Source of the DNA: Kribbella capetownensis
GTDB lineage: Bacteria; Actinomycetota; Actinomycetes; Propionibacteriales; Kribbellaceae
Assembly (NCBI RefSeq): GCF_004331485.1
Contig: NZ_SJKD01000007.1
Span: 62,001 to 126,000, forward strand
Direction: 5' to 3'
Length of the DNA stretch: 64,000 nt
Position numbers and translations under genes: made by a program. The notes below the pieces were generated by a model, which had not been told where the DNA came from, did no database searches, and was given only the letters and a program-made list of their open reading frames with translations. Numbering within the stretch: the first letter of the stretch is position 1; each line of letters opens with the position of its first letter. Shown here in pieces: positions 56,336-64,000 of this stretch.

Positions 56336-57405
56336 GCTGGATCCTCCGCTGGGTTCCCTGGCTCGTCCGGGGCGGAGTCGATCGGAGTGCCGTAGCGACC
56401 CAGGCCGATACCCAGGTACGCCGCGGCGTAGCGGCCGTGCTGCGACAGAGCGGCGTACCGGGCGATGTCCGTGCCCTCGGCCTGCGTGACCACGTTGACC
56501 CGCACGTCGTGACGCGCTGCCTTGTCCTCCAGCTTGTGGCGGTGCTCGGTGACCCCGGGGTCGTCCGTGCCGTCGTCCAGGATGACCAGAGCGGGCCGCA
56601 GCTCCTCCGCCTTGTCGAACGGGTCGGCGAACAGGTCGCGCGGCGGCTGGTTCAGCACCGGCAGCAGGTGCCCGGCGTCAGCGGCCAGAGCGGGCCGGCC
56701 ACTCGCCAGCCGGATCGCCTCGACCACTCGGCGTGCCGCCCGTGCGGCGAGGACTGATCCACCCCACACCAACGGCAGCGCGTCGGCCAGGACCAGCGCG
56801 AGGTCCTTCGCCGGGTTCGAGGCCACGTCGGTGTTGGGCGAGCACTCGATCGCGACGTCGTCCAGGATCGACGCGACCGACTTGGCGTCCACCACCGGAC
56901 CGAGCTCCATCTGGTGCAGCCCCTGCAGTACGGCGACAGCCGAGGCCAGCTGGTCGTCGGACTGCGACGGCAGCCGGATGGCGTGCCGCGCGCCCGCGGA
57001 CGCGCGTGCGACCGGGGAGTCCGGCGGGCAGGCGACCATCAGGCCGGTGCCACGTCGTTCTGCCTCGGAGGCGGCCGACTCTGCGTCGGAATCGGGGCCG
57101 ACTCCACCGAGGACGATCACCAGGTCGAGCGGACCGGCCCAGCCGGGCAGGCCCGGACCGGGCCAGGCCACGAACGGCACCGGGCAGACCGGCTCCAGCA
57201 CTGCACGGACCAGTCGAGCATCGCGGCCCGCGGCCAGCACCGCACGCGGCCGGAAGCCGTCGGTGTCGACCTTGGACAGGGCCTCCTCGGCCGCTTCCAG
57301 CTCGGCCCGGACGCGCGCACCGGCCATCGCCAGGCGCCGCAGCAGGTGATCGGTCGCCTGGAGCGCGGCCGGGTCGTCCAGCCGCGAGTCGTCGAAGGAG
57401 CTCAT
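56329..57405 (-). CDS. SIS-domain protein of the manA-manB block (Rv3256c-like)
   Basis: A 358-residue protein in the position of the bifunctional phosphoglucose/phosphomannose-isomerase-like SIS protein (Rv3256c of M. tuberculosis). Visible motifs include LVIVLGGVGPDSDAESAASEAERRGTG for the first half and VVVDAKSVAS-like ligand strands. I see no clear complete isomerase signature, so activity is uncertain. It shares the TGATG junction with the Trm112-like gene. Confidence 0.75.
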   Translation of the reverse strand: MSSFDDSRLDDPAALQATDHLLRRLAMAGARVRAELEAAEEALSKVDTDGFRPRAVLAAGRDARLVRAVLEPVCPVPFVAWPGPGLPGWAGPLDLVIVLGGVGPDSDAESAASEAERRGTGLMVACPPDSPVARASAGARHAIRLPSQSDDQLASAVAVLQGLHQMELGPVVDAKSVASILDDVAIECSPNTDVASNPAKDLALVLADALPLVWGGSVLAARAARRVVEAIRLASGRPALAADAGHLLPVLNQPPRDLFADPFDKAEELRPALVILDDGTDDPGVTEHRHKLEDKAARHDVRVNVVTQAEGTDIARYAALSQHGRYAAAYLGIGLGRYGTPIDSAPDEPGNPAEDPAW

Positions 57406-57608
57406 CAGCTGTCCGCGGATTCGGTGTCTCTCGTGTCCCGGGCCTCGTCGATCAGCAGCACCGGGATGTCGTCACGGACCGGGTAGGCCAGGGCGCAGGC
57501 GGCGTTCGTACAGACCAGTTCGTTCGCCTCGTCGTCCACGCGGAACTCCGAGCGGCACTTCGGGCAGACCAGGATGCTCAGCAGGTCCGGGTCCAGGTTG
57601 ACAGCCAT
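57405..57608 (-). CDS. Trm112-family small zinc protein
   Basis: A 67-residue protein with a four-cysteine zinc finger (C15, C18, C33, C38) in LVCPKCRSEFRV and LVCTNAAC, then AYPVRDDIPVLLIDEA. The family activates methyltransferases in eukaryotes; the bacterial role is not settled. It abuts manB (TGA-ATG) and overlaps the SIS start by one base. Confidence 0.92.
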   Translation of the reverse strand: MAVNLDPDLLSILVCPKCRSEFRVDDEANELVCTNAACALAYPVRDDIPVLLIDEARDTRDTESADS

Positions 57609-58994
57609 TCAGTTCTCCTCCACCGATGCACCGGTGATCAGGGCCAGTACTTCGTCACGGACGCGCTCCATCGTGGACCGGTCCGCGGCCTCGACGTTCA
57701 GCCGTAGCAGCGGTTCCGTGTTCGACGCACGGACGTTGAACCACCACTGTGGCGCCGACACGGTCAGACCGTCCAGATGGTCGACGGTAATGCCGGGCTT
57801 GTCGCCGAAGGTGTCCTCGATCGCCGCGGTGGTGGCCGCGGCGTCGTCGACCTTGTTGTTGAGCTCTCCGGACGCGACGTACCGCTCGTACTCGGCGAAC
57901 AGCTCGCTGGCCGGCTTGTCCTGCTCACCGAGCGCGGCCAGCACGTGCAGCGCGGCCAGCATGCCGGTGTCGGCCCGCCAGAAGTCCCGGAAGTAGTAGT
58001 GCGCCGAGTGCTCGCCGCCGAACACGGCATCGGTCTCGGCCATCTTCTGCTTGATGTAGGAGTGCCCGACCCGGGCCCGGACCGGCGTCCCGCCGTGCTC
58101 GGTGATCAGCTCGGGCACGGCCCTGGAGGTGATCAGGTTGTGGATGACCGCCGAGCCCGGGTGCTTGGCCAGCTCCCGGACCGCGACCGCACCGGTGACC
58201 GCGCTCGGCGAGATCGGGTCGCCCTTCTCGTCGATGACGAAGCAGCGGTCCGCGTCGCCGTCGAAGGCGAGGCCGAGATCGGCGCCGGCCTCGCGGACCT
58301 TGGCCTGCAGGTCGACCAGGTTCTTCGGGTCCAGCGGGTTCGCCTCGTGGTTCGGGAAGTTGCCGTCCAGCTCGAAGTACAGCGGGATGATCCGCACCGG
58401 ACCGGAGGCGAACACGGCCGGGACGGTGTAGCCGCCCATCCCGTTGCCGGCGTCGACGACGACCGTGAGCGGGCGGATGCCGCTGAGGTCGACCAGGTCG
58501 TTGAGGTGGTCGGCGTACGCCGTCAGCAGGTTCTTGCGGCTCACCTTGCCCGGCACGGCGACGGGCACCGGGCCCTCCGCGACGGTCTTGGCGACCAGGT
58601 CCGCGATGTCGCGCAGACCGGACTCCGTGCCGACTGGGGACGCGCCGGCACGGCACATCTTGATGCCGTTGTAGCGGGCCGGGTTGTGGCTGGCGGTGAA
58701 CATCGCACCGGGCAGCTGGAGCCGGCCGGATGCGAAGTACAGCTGGTCGGTGGAGGCCAGGCCGATGTCGACCACGTCCGCGCCGGTGCTCGTCACGCCC
58801 TCAGCGAACGCGGCTGCCAGCGCCGGGCTGGACGGCCGCATGTCGTAGCCGACCACAACCGCCCCCGGGGACGCGAGGACGTCCAGGACCTCGACGAACG
58901 CCGCCCCGGTCGCCCGGGCCACCGACTCGTCCAGCTGGTCCGGGACGACCCCTCGTACGTCGTACGCCTTGAAGATCGCCGCAACGTCAACCAT
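57609..58994 (-). CDS. manB: Phosphomannomutase/phosphoglucomutase
   Basis: A 461-residue mutase of the alpha-D-phosphohexomutase family. Phospho-serine is Ser102 in TASHNP. Magnesium site DGDADRC, sugar-binding GGEHSAHYYFRDF, phosphate-binding RASNTEPLLRLNVEA. It makes mannose-1-phosphate for GDP-mannose together with ManA. N-terminal IFKAYDVRGVVPDQL. Confidence 0.95.
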   Translation of the reverse strand: MVDVAAIFKAYDVRGVVPDQLDESVARATGAAFVEVLDVLASPGAVVVGYDMRPSSPALAAAFAEGVTSTGADVVDIGLASTDQLYFASGRLQLPGAMFTASHNPARYNGIKMCRAGASPVGTESGLRDIADLVAKTVAEGPVPVAVPGKVSRKNLLTAYADHLNDLVDLSGIRPLTVVVDAGNGMGGYTVPAVFASGPVRIIPLYFELDGNFPNHEANPLDPKNLVDLQAKVREAGADLGLAFDGDADRCFVIDEKGDPISPSAVTGAVAVRELAKHPGSAVIHNLITSRAVPELITEHGGTPVRARVGHSYIKQKMAETDAVFGGEHSAHYYFRDFWRADTGMLAALHVLAALGEQDKPASELFAEYERYVASGELNNKVDDAAATTAAIEDTFGDKPGITVDHLDGLTVSAPQWWFNVRASNTEPLLRLNVEAADRSTMERVRDEVLALITGASVEEN

Positions 58995-59031
58995 GCGTGG
59001 ACCCTATCCGGCCCACCCCAGAAGTCGTATT

Positions 59032-59775
59032 TCAGGCTCGCTCGAACCAGCCGATGTCCTTGCGGTGGTGAACCTCCGGGAGCTGGCGCGGGCTGGTCGG
59101 AGCGGCCCACTTGGCAGCGTTGGCGATGATCTGCTGCACCTCGGGCTGGTGGTACGTCGGGTACTCCTGGTCACCCGGGCGGAAGTAGAACACCCGGCCC
59201 TGGCCGCGGCGGTAGCAGCAGCCGGAGCGGAACACCTCGCCGCCGGTGAACGAGCTCACGAACACCAGCTCGTCCGGCTGCGGGATGTCGAACAGCTCGC
59301 CGTACATCTCCTCGCGCTCGATCACCAGCGGGTGCGGGATGCCCTGCGCGATCGGGTGGCCGGCCGCGACCGTCCAGATCAGCTCACGGTCGTTCTCGGC
59401 CCGCCAGTCCAGTGAGCAGGTGGTGCCCATCAGCTTGATGAAGATCTTGCTGAAGTGCGCCGAGTGCAGCGCGATCAGGCCCATCCCGGACAGCACGTGC
59501 TTCTGCACCCGCTCGACGATCGCGTCGTCGACATCGCCATGCGCCGCGTGACCCCACCAGGTGAGTACGTCGGTCTCGGCGAGCACCTCCTCGGTCAGGC
59601 CGTGCTCGGGCTGCTGCAGCCACGCGGTCCGGACCACCACGTCCTGGCCCAGCTTGGACCGCAGCGCGGCCGCGATCGTCTCGTGCATCGTGTCCGGGTA
59701 GACCTTCTGCACCGAGGCGTCGCGCTGGTCGTGGACGTTCTCGCCCCAGACGGTGACACGAATCGGATCAGTCAT
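59032..59775 (-). CDS. ThuA-like (trehalose utilisation) domain protein
   Basis: A 247-residue protein: RVTVWGENVHDQRDASVQKVYPDTMHETIAAAL, then VLTWWGHAAHGDVDDAIVERVQ and GLIALHSAHFSKIF, the ThuA/class-I-glutamine-amidotransferase-like fold with a His/Ser pair. ThuA proteins take part in sugar 3-oxidation pathways. It overlaps the Gfo/Idh/MocA gene by 8 bases, the common pairing. Confidence 0.92.
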   Translation of the reverse strand: MTDPIRVTVWGENVHDQRDASVQKVYPDTMHETIAAALRSKLGQDVVVRTAWLQQPEHGLTEEVLAETDVLTWWGHAAHGDVDDAIVERVQKHVLSGMGLIALHSAHFSKIFIKLMGTTCSLDWRAENDRELIWTVAAGHPIAQGIPHPLVIEREEMYGELFDIPQPDELVFVSSFTGGEVFRSGCCYRRGQGRVFYFRPGDQEYPTYHQPEVQQIIANAAKWAAPTSPRQLPEVHHRKDIGWFERA

Positions 59776-60862
59776 GGAGAACAACCTCTCGTCCCGCCTT
59801 CGCCGAGGCGTAGCAGGCGTCGATGACCTCGGTCCTCAGCAGCGCCTCGGACCCGTTCTGACCTTCCCAGTCGCCACTGCGGACGATCCGGACGAACTCC
59901 CGCACCACTCCGCGGTGGCCGAGTCCCGCACCGGTTGCGGGCTTCACCTCGGCCGGGACGCCGGCCACGTCGGTGAAGATCCGCAGCGTGTCCTCGGTGG
60001 TGTAGTTCTGCACCTCGATCTTGGCGCCGCCTTCGGTGCCGAACAGCTCGATGCCGAAGTTGTCGCCCGGCGCCCGGTAGGTGGCCCAGCTGGTCTCCAG
60101 CTGCAGCGCGCCGCCACCCTCGAGCCGCAGGTACGCCGTGGCCAGGTCCTCGACCTCGAACTTCGAACCGAGCGTGTCGACCGTCGGCCGGATCACGCTG
60201 CTGACGCTGCCACGACCGCGCGGGCCGAGCTCGGCGAACGTGTTCGCCGAGACCGTGGTCACCGACGGCTCGCCCAGCAGGTGCAGCGCCATGTCGAGGA
60301 TGTGCACGCCGAGGTCGATCAGCGGACCGCCGCCGGACAGCTCCCGGTTGGTGAACCAGCCGCCCATCCCGGGGATGCCGTTGCGGCGCATCCAGTGCGC
60401 CTTCGCGTAGTAGATCCGGCCCAGCTGTCCCTCGTCGATCTGGTGCTTCAGCGCCGCGACGTCACCGCGCTCGCGGTGATTGAAGACCACCTTGAGCACC
60501 CGGCCGGCCCGCTGGGAGGCCTCGACCATCGCGGTGCCCTCGGCGACCGTCCGGGCCAGCGGCTTCTCCGACAGCACGTGCAGGCCCTTGCCCAGCGCCT
60601 TCAGCGCGATCGGGGCGTGCAGCTGTGTCGGCGTACCGATGCTGACCGCTTCGAGACCCTCGGTCTCGAGCAGGTCTTCCCAGTTCTCGTAGAGGTGCGG
60701 TACGCCGTGCTTCTCGCCGAGGGTGGTCAGGAGGTCCTTCTCCAGCCCGGCCAGCGCCACCACCTCGACGTCCGGCAGTTCCGAGAACGCCTCGAGCGCC
60801 GTACGCCCGGCGAAGCCCAGCCCGACAACCCCGACTCGCAGTCTTTGATCGTTCACACCCAC
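59768..60862 (-). CDS. Gfo/Idh/MocA-family oxidoreductase
   Basis: A 364-residue NAD(P)-dependent sugar oxidoreductase. N-terminal RVGVVGLGFAGRTALEAF binds the dinucleotide. The family motif is EKPLARTVAEG (EKP at about residue 96-100). Catalytic region GGPLIDLGVHILDMALHLLGEP. GTG start at 60862. Paired with ThuA, so likely acts on a 3-keto-type sugar; the substrate is unknown. Confidence 0.93.
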   Translation of the reverse strand: MGVNDQRLRVGVVGLGFAGRTALEAFSELPDVEVVALAGLEKDLLTTLGEKHGVPHLYENWEDLLETEGLEAVSIGTPTQLHAPIALKALGKGLHVLSEKPLARTVAEGTAMVEASQRAGRVLKVVFNHRERGDVAALKHQIDEGQLGRIYYAKAHWMRRNGIPGMGGWFTNRELSGGGPLIDLGVHILDMALHLLGEPSVTTVSANTFAELGPRGRGSVSSVIRPTVDTLGSKFEVEDLATAYLRLEGGGALQLETSWATYRAPGDNFGIELFGTEGGAKIEVQNYTTEDTLRIFTDVAGVPAEVKPATGAGLGHRGVVREFVRIVRSGDWEGQNGSEALLRTEVIDACYASAKAGREVVLHD

Positions 60863-60957
60863 GATCCTCTCGCACTGACAACGACGGACACAAACCGCTT
60901 CCCACAGTACGAAACATGTTCGAACACCGGCGGACCGACGGGCCTGTCGCGCCGGAT

Positions 60958-61404
60958 TCAGTCGTCGTCGGCGTCGAAGTCGGGGTCGATCTGCTCCGGC
61001 GACAGCGCGAGTACGTCGGCCAGCTCGAGTACCAGCGCGGATCGGACCAGCCAGGCCAGGCTGGTCGCGGAGCGCTCGGCCCGCAGCTCGATCGGGCGGC
61101 GGAACACCACGATCCGGTACGGCTCGTGCGACGTACCGCCGGTGGAGTGGGTGAGCGGGATCTCGCTCGCGTCCAGGCCCAGGTTCGGCACGTCCTCGAT
61201 GGCGAACTCGACCCGGGCGACGACCTGCGGCAGCCGTTTCTCCAGCCGGGTCACCTCGATCGCGACCACCTCGTCGAACTGCGCGGCGCCGGACCGCTGC
61301 AACGGCAGACCGCGCGGCGCGAACCGGCTCGGCCGGCTGATCGGGCCGAGCATGCCGCGGCCATGGCGGTCGATGTGCCTGCGATGACGGCGAGCCTCGG
61401 TCAC
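60958..61404 (-). CDS. Zincin-like metallopeptidase-family protein lacking HExxH
   Basis: A 148-residue protein that fits the small zincin family (PF06262-like): FDEVVAIEVTRLEKRLPQVVARVEFAIEDVPN and IVVFRRPIELRA. At the expected HExxH position it reads LELAD (126-130): glutamate E127 is kept but both histidines are replaced by Leu126 and Asp130. It is therefore probably not a metalloprotease. It corresponds to Rv3259 by position, next to DUF3499. Confidence 0.85.
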   Translation of the reverse strand: MTEARRHRRHIDRHGRGMLGPISRPSRFAPRGLPLQRSGAAQFDEVVAIEVTRLEKRLPQVVARVEFAIEDVPNLGLDASEIPLTHSTGGTSHEPYRIVVFRRPIELRAERSATSLAWLVRSALVLELADVLALSPEQIDPDFDADDD

Positions 61405-61423
61405 GCGCTCAGCCTAGTGGGCG

Positions 61424-61429
61424 TAATGT
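61424..61429 (+). promoter_or_regulatory. -10 box TAATGT of a likely leaderless DUF3499 transcript
   Basis: TAATGT lies six bases before the GTG start at 61436, the spacing typical of leaderless mRNAs in actinobacteria. No ribosome site is present upstream. The -35 is not clear. Confidence 0.5.
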
Positions 61430-61435
61430 CTGGTC

Positions 61436-61819
61436 GTGAGCATCGCCAGGATCTGTTCGCGCGCCGCCTGTCATCAGCCGGCCGTGTCGACGCTCACCTA
61501 TGTGTACGCCGACTCCACCTGTGTGCTCGGCCCGTTGGCGACGTACGCCGAACCGCACTGCTACGACCTGTGTGCCGCCCACGCGGACCGGCTGACGGCT
61601 CCGAACGGCTGGGAGGTCATCCGGCTCGCTCCGGACCCGGCCGCGGCGGGACCGTCCTCGGACGACCTGGAGGCGCTGGCCAACGCGGTCCGCGAGGCCG
61701 CCAGGCCGCTGCCGCCCCGGGAGCCAGGTGCCGGTACGCCGGGCGCGCCCGTGGAGGTCGCCCGTCGCGGACACCTGCGGATGCTGCAGGACCCGGGCGC
61801 CAACACTTCCGAGGGCTGA
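61436..61819 (+). CDS. DUF3499 family protein
   Basis: A 127-residue protein with a Cys pattern in the first half (ICSRAACHQPAVSTLTYVYADSTCVLG, then CYDLCAAHADRLTAPNGWEVIRL), suggesting metal binding. The C-terminus is Pro-rich. It corresponds to Rv3258c next to manB. The stop abuts that of the convergent DUF5719 gene. Function unknown. Confidence 0.93.
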   Translation: MSIARICSRAACHQPAVSTLTYVYADSTCVLGPLATYAEPHCYDLCAAHADRLTAPNGWEVIRLAPDPAAAGPSSDDLEALANAVREAARPLPPREPGAGTPGAPVEVARRGHLRMLQDPGANTSEG

Positions 61820-63295
61820 CTACCTCAGCGCAGCCCGCGCATCCGGCTCGGCGCCCAGCTGAGCCCGGAACACCAGTGACGTCGTCAGCGGCCAGGCCGC
61901 CACCTGGGCGATGTCGTCGTCGTCCGGCTTCTCGGCCGGCATCAGCGTCACCCCGGCAACGATCTCCCCGCGGGTCTGCTCCACCATCAGGTACGTCGGC
62001 CGGGGCTGGGCCTTGAACGGGATCGGGCTGGTGCTGCCGGCGGGGACGTCGAGCGTCCGCGTGCTCAGCACTCGTCCAGCCGCGTCCCGCAGCTCGAACT
62101 TCACGCTCGCGGGCTTACCCGGCGCCGTCACCTGCAGCACAGCGGGCTGCCGGTGCGACGGCAGCACCAGGTACGCCGGTCCGGTCAGCGGCTCGGCCGA
62201 TCCGAGGGAAGCGAAGTCACTCCCACTCGAGTCCACCATCCGCATCGCGGCAGTCACCGGCTCGTCCGACGCCAGCGTGACAGCGCTTGCGTCACCGTGC
62301 AGCACGGGGTCGAGCTTGATCGTCTTCACTGCGCCGGCCGGGACCTGCACCGTCTCCAGTCCGGCCGGTTTGAACGGACCGTTCGGCCCGTTCACGGTCA
62401 GGCCGACTGTCGCCTGCAGGTCGGTCGGGTTCGCGATCGACAGGATCCGCAGTCCGGCGCCGGGTGCGGCAGCCGGGACATACACCTTCGTCGCCGGCGC
62501 GGCCGACGGACTCAGCCAGTCCACACCGCCTGGCTCGCCGTTCGATTTGGTTGCGTTGCTCCGCAGCGCGGGCGCCACCCGGCCGCCGGTCGACTGGACG
62601 TGCAGCGCGACGTCCTTCGCGCCCGGTGCGATCTGCCGCAGGTACAGCGGGATCGTCCCGCGCGCCGGCACGACCAGACCGCGGGCGTTCGGCAGGTCCA
62701 GCTGGCCGTTGCTCGAGTAGACGGTGACGTTGACCTCGGCGTTGATGCTGTCCAGGTTCGTCAGCACTAGCGCGTCGCGCCGGTCCGTGCTCGCACCGGC
62801 GAACCAGAAGTCCGAGCCGGGCACCTGACACGGCGCACTCGCCATGCCCAGGTTCACACCCTCGGCGGAGACCGTCGTACTGGTGCCGACTGTGCCCGCG
62901 GCGAGCGGACCGGTGCCCTGGATCGACAACTCGGCCGGTTTGGTGACCGCACCGGTCGAACCGACCTTGCCGCGGACCAGCACCGACCCGACCGGATTCG
63001 CGGTGCTCGGCAGCGGTGTGATCTGCAGCGGCACCTCCTTGCCGGCCGCGACAGGCGTGCCCTCCGGAAGGGTCGGCGACACCGCGCTCACGATGCTGGA
63101 CGTCTTGCCGCCGGGGGCCAGTGCTGGGCAGGACAGCGCCGTACGGTTCACCACCGAACGCGCCGGCTCGGTCACACCCTCGGCCCGGGCCTTCGGCTCC
63201 TTCGCCTGGGTGACCAGGCCAAGGCCGCCGATGGCAGCCATCGCCAGCACACAAGCTCCGACCCGAACGCGCACGTCCGACAGCAACCGGCTCAC
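61820..63295 (-). CDS. DUF5719 family secreted/anchored protein
   Basis: A 491-residue protein with an N-terminal hydrophobic segment (VGACVLAMAAIGGLGLV) and a mainly beta mature part with repeated Gly/Pro strands (LVLTNLDSINAEVNVTVYSSNGQ; LRILSIANPTDLQATVGLTVNGPNGPF), consistent with stacked beta-sandwiches. GTG 63295 follows GAGGAGGG and overlaps the upstream gene (GTGA). It belongs to the conserved actinobacterial envelope proteins encoded after a large glycosyltransferase. Confidence 0.88.
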   Translation of the reverse strand: MSRLLSDVRVRVGACVLAMAAIGGLGLVTQAKEPKARAEGVTEPARSVVNRTALSCPALAPGGKTSSIVSAVSPTLPEGTPVAAGKEVPLQITPLPSTANPVGSVLVRGKVGSTGAVTKPAELSIQGTGPLAAGTVGTSTTVSAEGVNLGMASAPCQVPGSDFWFAGASTDRRDALVLTNLDSINAEVNVTVYSSNGQLDLPNARGLVVPARGTIPLYLRQIAPGAKDVALHVQSTGGRVAPALRSNATKSNGEPGGVDWLSPSAAPATKVYVPAAAPGAGLRILSIANPTDLQATVGLTVNGPNGPFKPAGLETVQVPAGAVKTIKLDPVLHGDASAVTLASDEPVTAAMRMVDSSGSDFASLGSAEPLTGPAYLVLPSHRQPAVLQVTAPGKPASVKFELRDAAGRVLSTRTLDVPAGSTSPIPFKAQPRPTYLMVEQTRGEIVAGVTLMPAEKPDDDDIAQVAAWPLTTSLVFRAQLGAEPDARAALR

Positions 63296-64000
63296 CGGTC
63301 CCTCCTCGCGTGGGTGCCGTGCGGGACCGCGACAGTGCGCCGTACGGTCGGCAGGCAGAAGATCAGCGCGATGATCCAGGCGATGATGCCGAGGATCCGC
63401 CACAGCGTGTGGGTCTGGTCATGCAGCGGCGTCTCACCCTTGATCTTCGAGCGGTCCACCAGCCAGGACGCGTCGCCGTCGGCCGCACTGGCCCGGGTCA
63501 GACCGGGCAGGGAGTCCAGCGTCGACTGCAGGTTCTGATCCACCGGAGCGGGCAGGTAGACGTAGTCGATCGCCAGTCCGGCCAACTGCCGTCCCTCTTC
63601 ACCGCTACCGCCACCACCGAGCGTCGACAGTACGTCGGTGATCGGCTTGGACTGCACCGCGGTCGGCGCCGCCTCGAGCGCACCCATCCGCGGACCGCCG
63701 TCCTTCACCAGCGAGTACCGCATCGCGTTGCCGGGGTCCTTGCGCACAACGAGAATCGACGCGTTCTGCGGCGGTGCCTGCGACGACGCCAGGTACGCCG
63801 GCAGGTCCTGCGCCGGGCCACGCCACAACGGGCCATCGGCGCCACGCACCAGCCAGAACCCGGCTGTCACGATCGTCGTCACCAGCACGATCCCGAGCAC
63901 ACCTTGCACGATGATCTCGGTGGACTTGCCGACCGAGTCCCACGCCACTGCCACAGCGACGATCCAGCCCGCGGTCATCAAGAACATCAGCGGTCCACTG
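63292..64000 (-). CDS. C-terminal part of a large membrane protein (glycosyltransferase-family-2-type, partial)
   Basis: The frame is open to the right edge, so the start is outside the window. Visible are about 235 residues: two helices near the visible N-terminus (WIVAVAVAWDSVGKSTEIIV; VLGIVLVTTIVTAGFW), an extracytoplasmic domain, a C-terminal helix (ILGIIAWIIALIFCLPTV) and the basic tail. The pairing with DUF5719 suggests the C-terminus of the large family-2 glycosyltransferase that precedes it in related actinobacteria. That identity is inferred from context. Confidence 0.6.
   Translation of the reverse strand, partial: SGPLMFLMTAGWIVAVAVAWDSVGKSTEIIVQGVLGIVLVTTIVTAGFWLVRGADGPLWRGPAQDLPAYLASSQAPPQNASILVVRKDPGNAMRYSLVKDGGPRMGALEAAPTAVQSKPITDVLSTLGGGGSGEEGRQLAGLAIDYVYLPAPVDQNLQSTLDSLPGLTRASAADGDASWLVDRSKIKGETPLHDQTHTLWRILGIIAWIIALIFCLPTVRRTVAVPHGTHARRDR

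Overview
The window is high-GC DNA read as a chromosomal segment of an actinobacterium. The best fit from gene content is the Nocardioidales/Propionibacteriales (a Kribbella-like organism). That assignment is inference from family content and gene order, not from a search. The actinobacterial core is present: secA, long-form hpf, comF-like, lpqB, mtrB, mtrA, ahcY, manA, an SIS-domain protein, a Trm112-like protein, manB, a zincin-fold protein, and DUF3499 and DUF5719 proteins. Their order matches the Mycobacterium tuberculosis secA1-to-manB neighbourhood as I know it, but it is split here by large insertions. No tRNA, rRNA, CRISPR array, insertion sequence or prophage was seen.

Layout. 1-5.6 kb holds a partial SAF/CpaB-like gene, a small HTH gene, a LysM protein, an Rv3235-like protein, a 171-bp hairpin element, and VanW, AraC-type and phosphotransferase genes. 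5.6-12.7 kb is a carbohydrate operon on the minus strand: LacI regulator, lipoprotein binding protein, two permeases, a GH130 enzyme and a Tat-exported protein. It is headed by a promoter with two LacI-type operators. 12.8-20.9 kb holds a large SARP/AAA regulator, a frameshifted FAD oxidoreductase, a flavin monooxygenase, OsmC, a second LacI regulator and a nitronate monooxygenase, all on the minus strand.

21.0-32.8 kb is the core block: secA, a YcaQ-like gene, an HHH membrane protein, a secreted trypsin-like protease (plus strand), hpf, comF-like, lpqB, mtrB and mtrA. 33.1-38.1 kb is a translationally coupled plus-strand operon (membrane protein, DUF4129, DUF4350, MoxR, DUF58) divergent from mtrAB. 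38.2-40.0 kb is a minus-strand ArsR / SRPBCC-VOC fusion / phosphotransferase operon. 40.2-45.9 kb is a complete peptide-type ABC importer (two ATPases, two permeases, one C-terminally anchored binding protein), divergent from a TetR-ABC exporter operon at 46.1-49.2 kb.

49.2-52.0 kb has DUF1206, SpoIIM-like and RDD membrane proteins. 52.1-64.0 kb returns to the core: ahcY, a MerR-like gene, a cation diffusion facilitator, the manB/Trm112-like/SIS/manA block, ThuA and Gfo/Idh/MocA genes, a degenerate zincin, DUF3499, DUF5719 and the C-terminus of a large membrane protein running off the end.

The points most worth checking are: the 171-bp hairpin at 2428-2598, whose arm differences are mostly G-U compatible in the plus-strand transcript; an mtrB reading frame that needs a non-ATG start (CTG at 32133) overlapping mtrA; a zincin-fold protein that has lost both metal-binding histidines of HExxH; a peptide-binding protein anchored by a C-terminal helix instead of a lipid; and several palindromic operators whose spacing suggests autoregulation.
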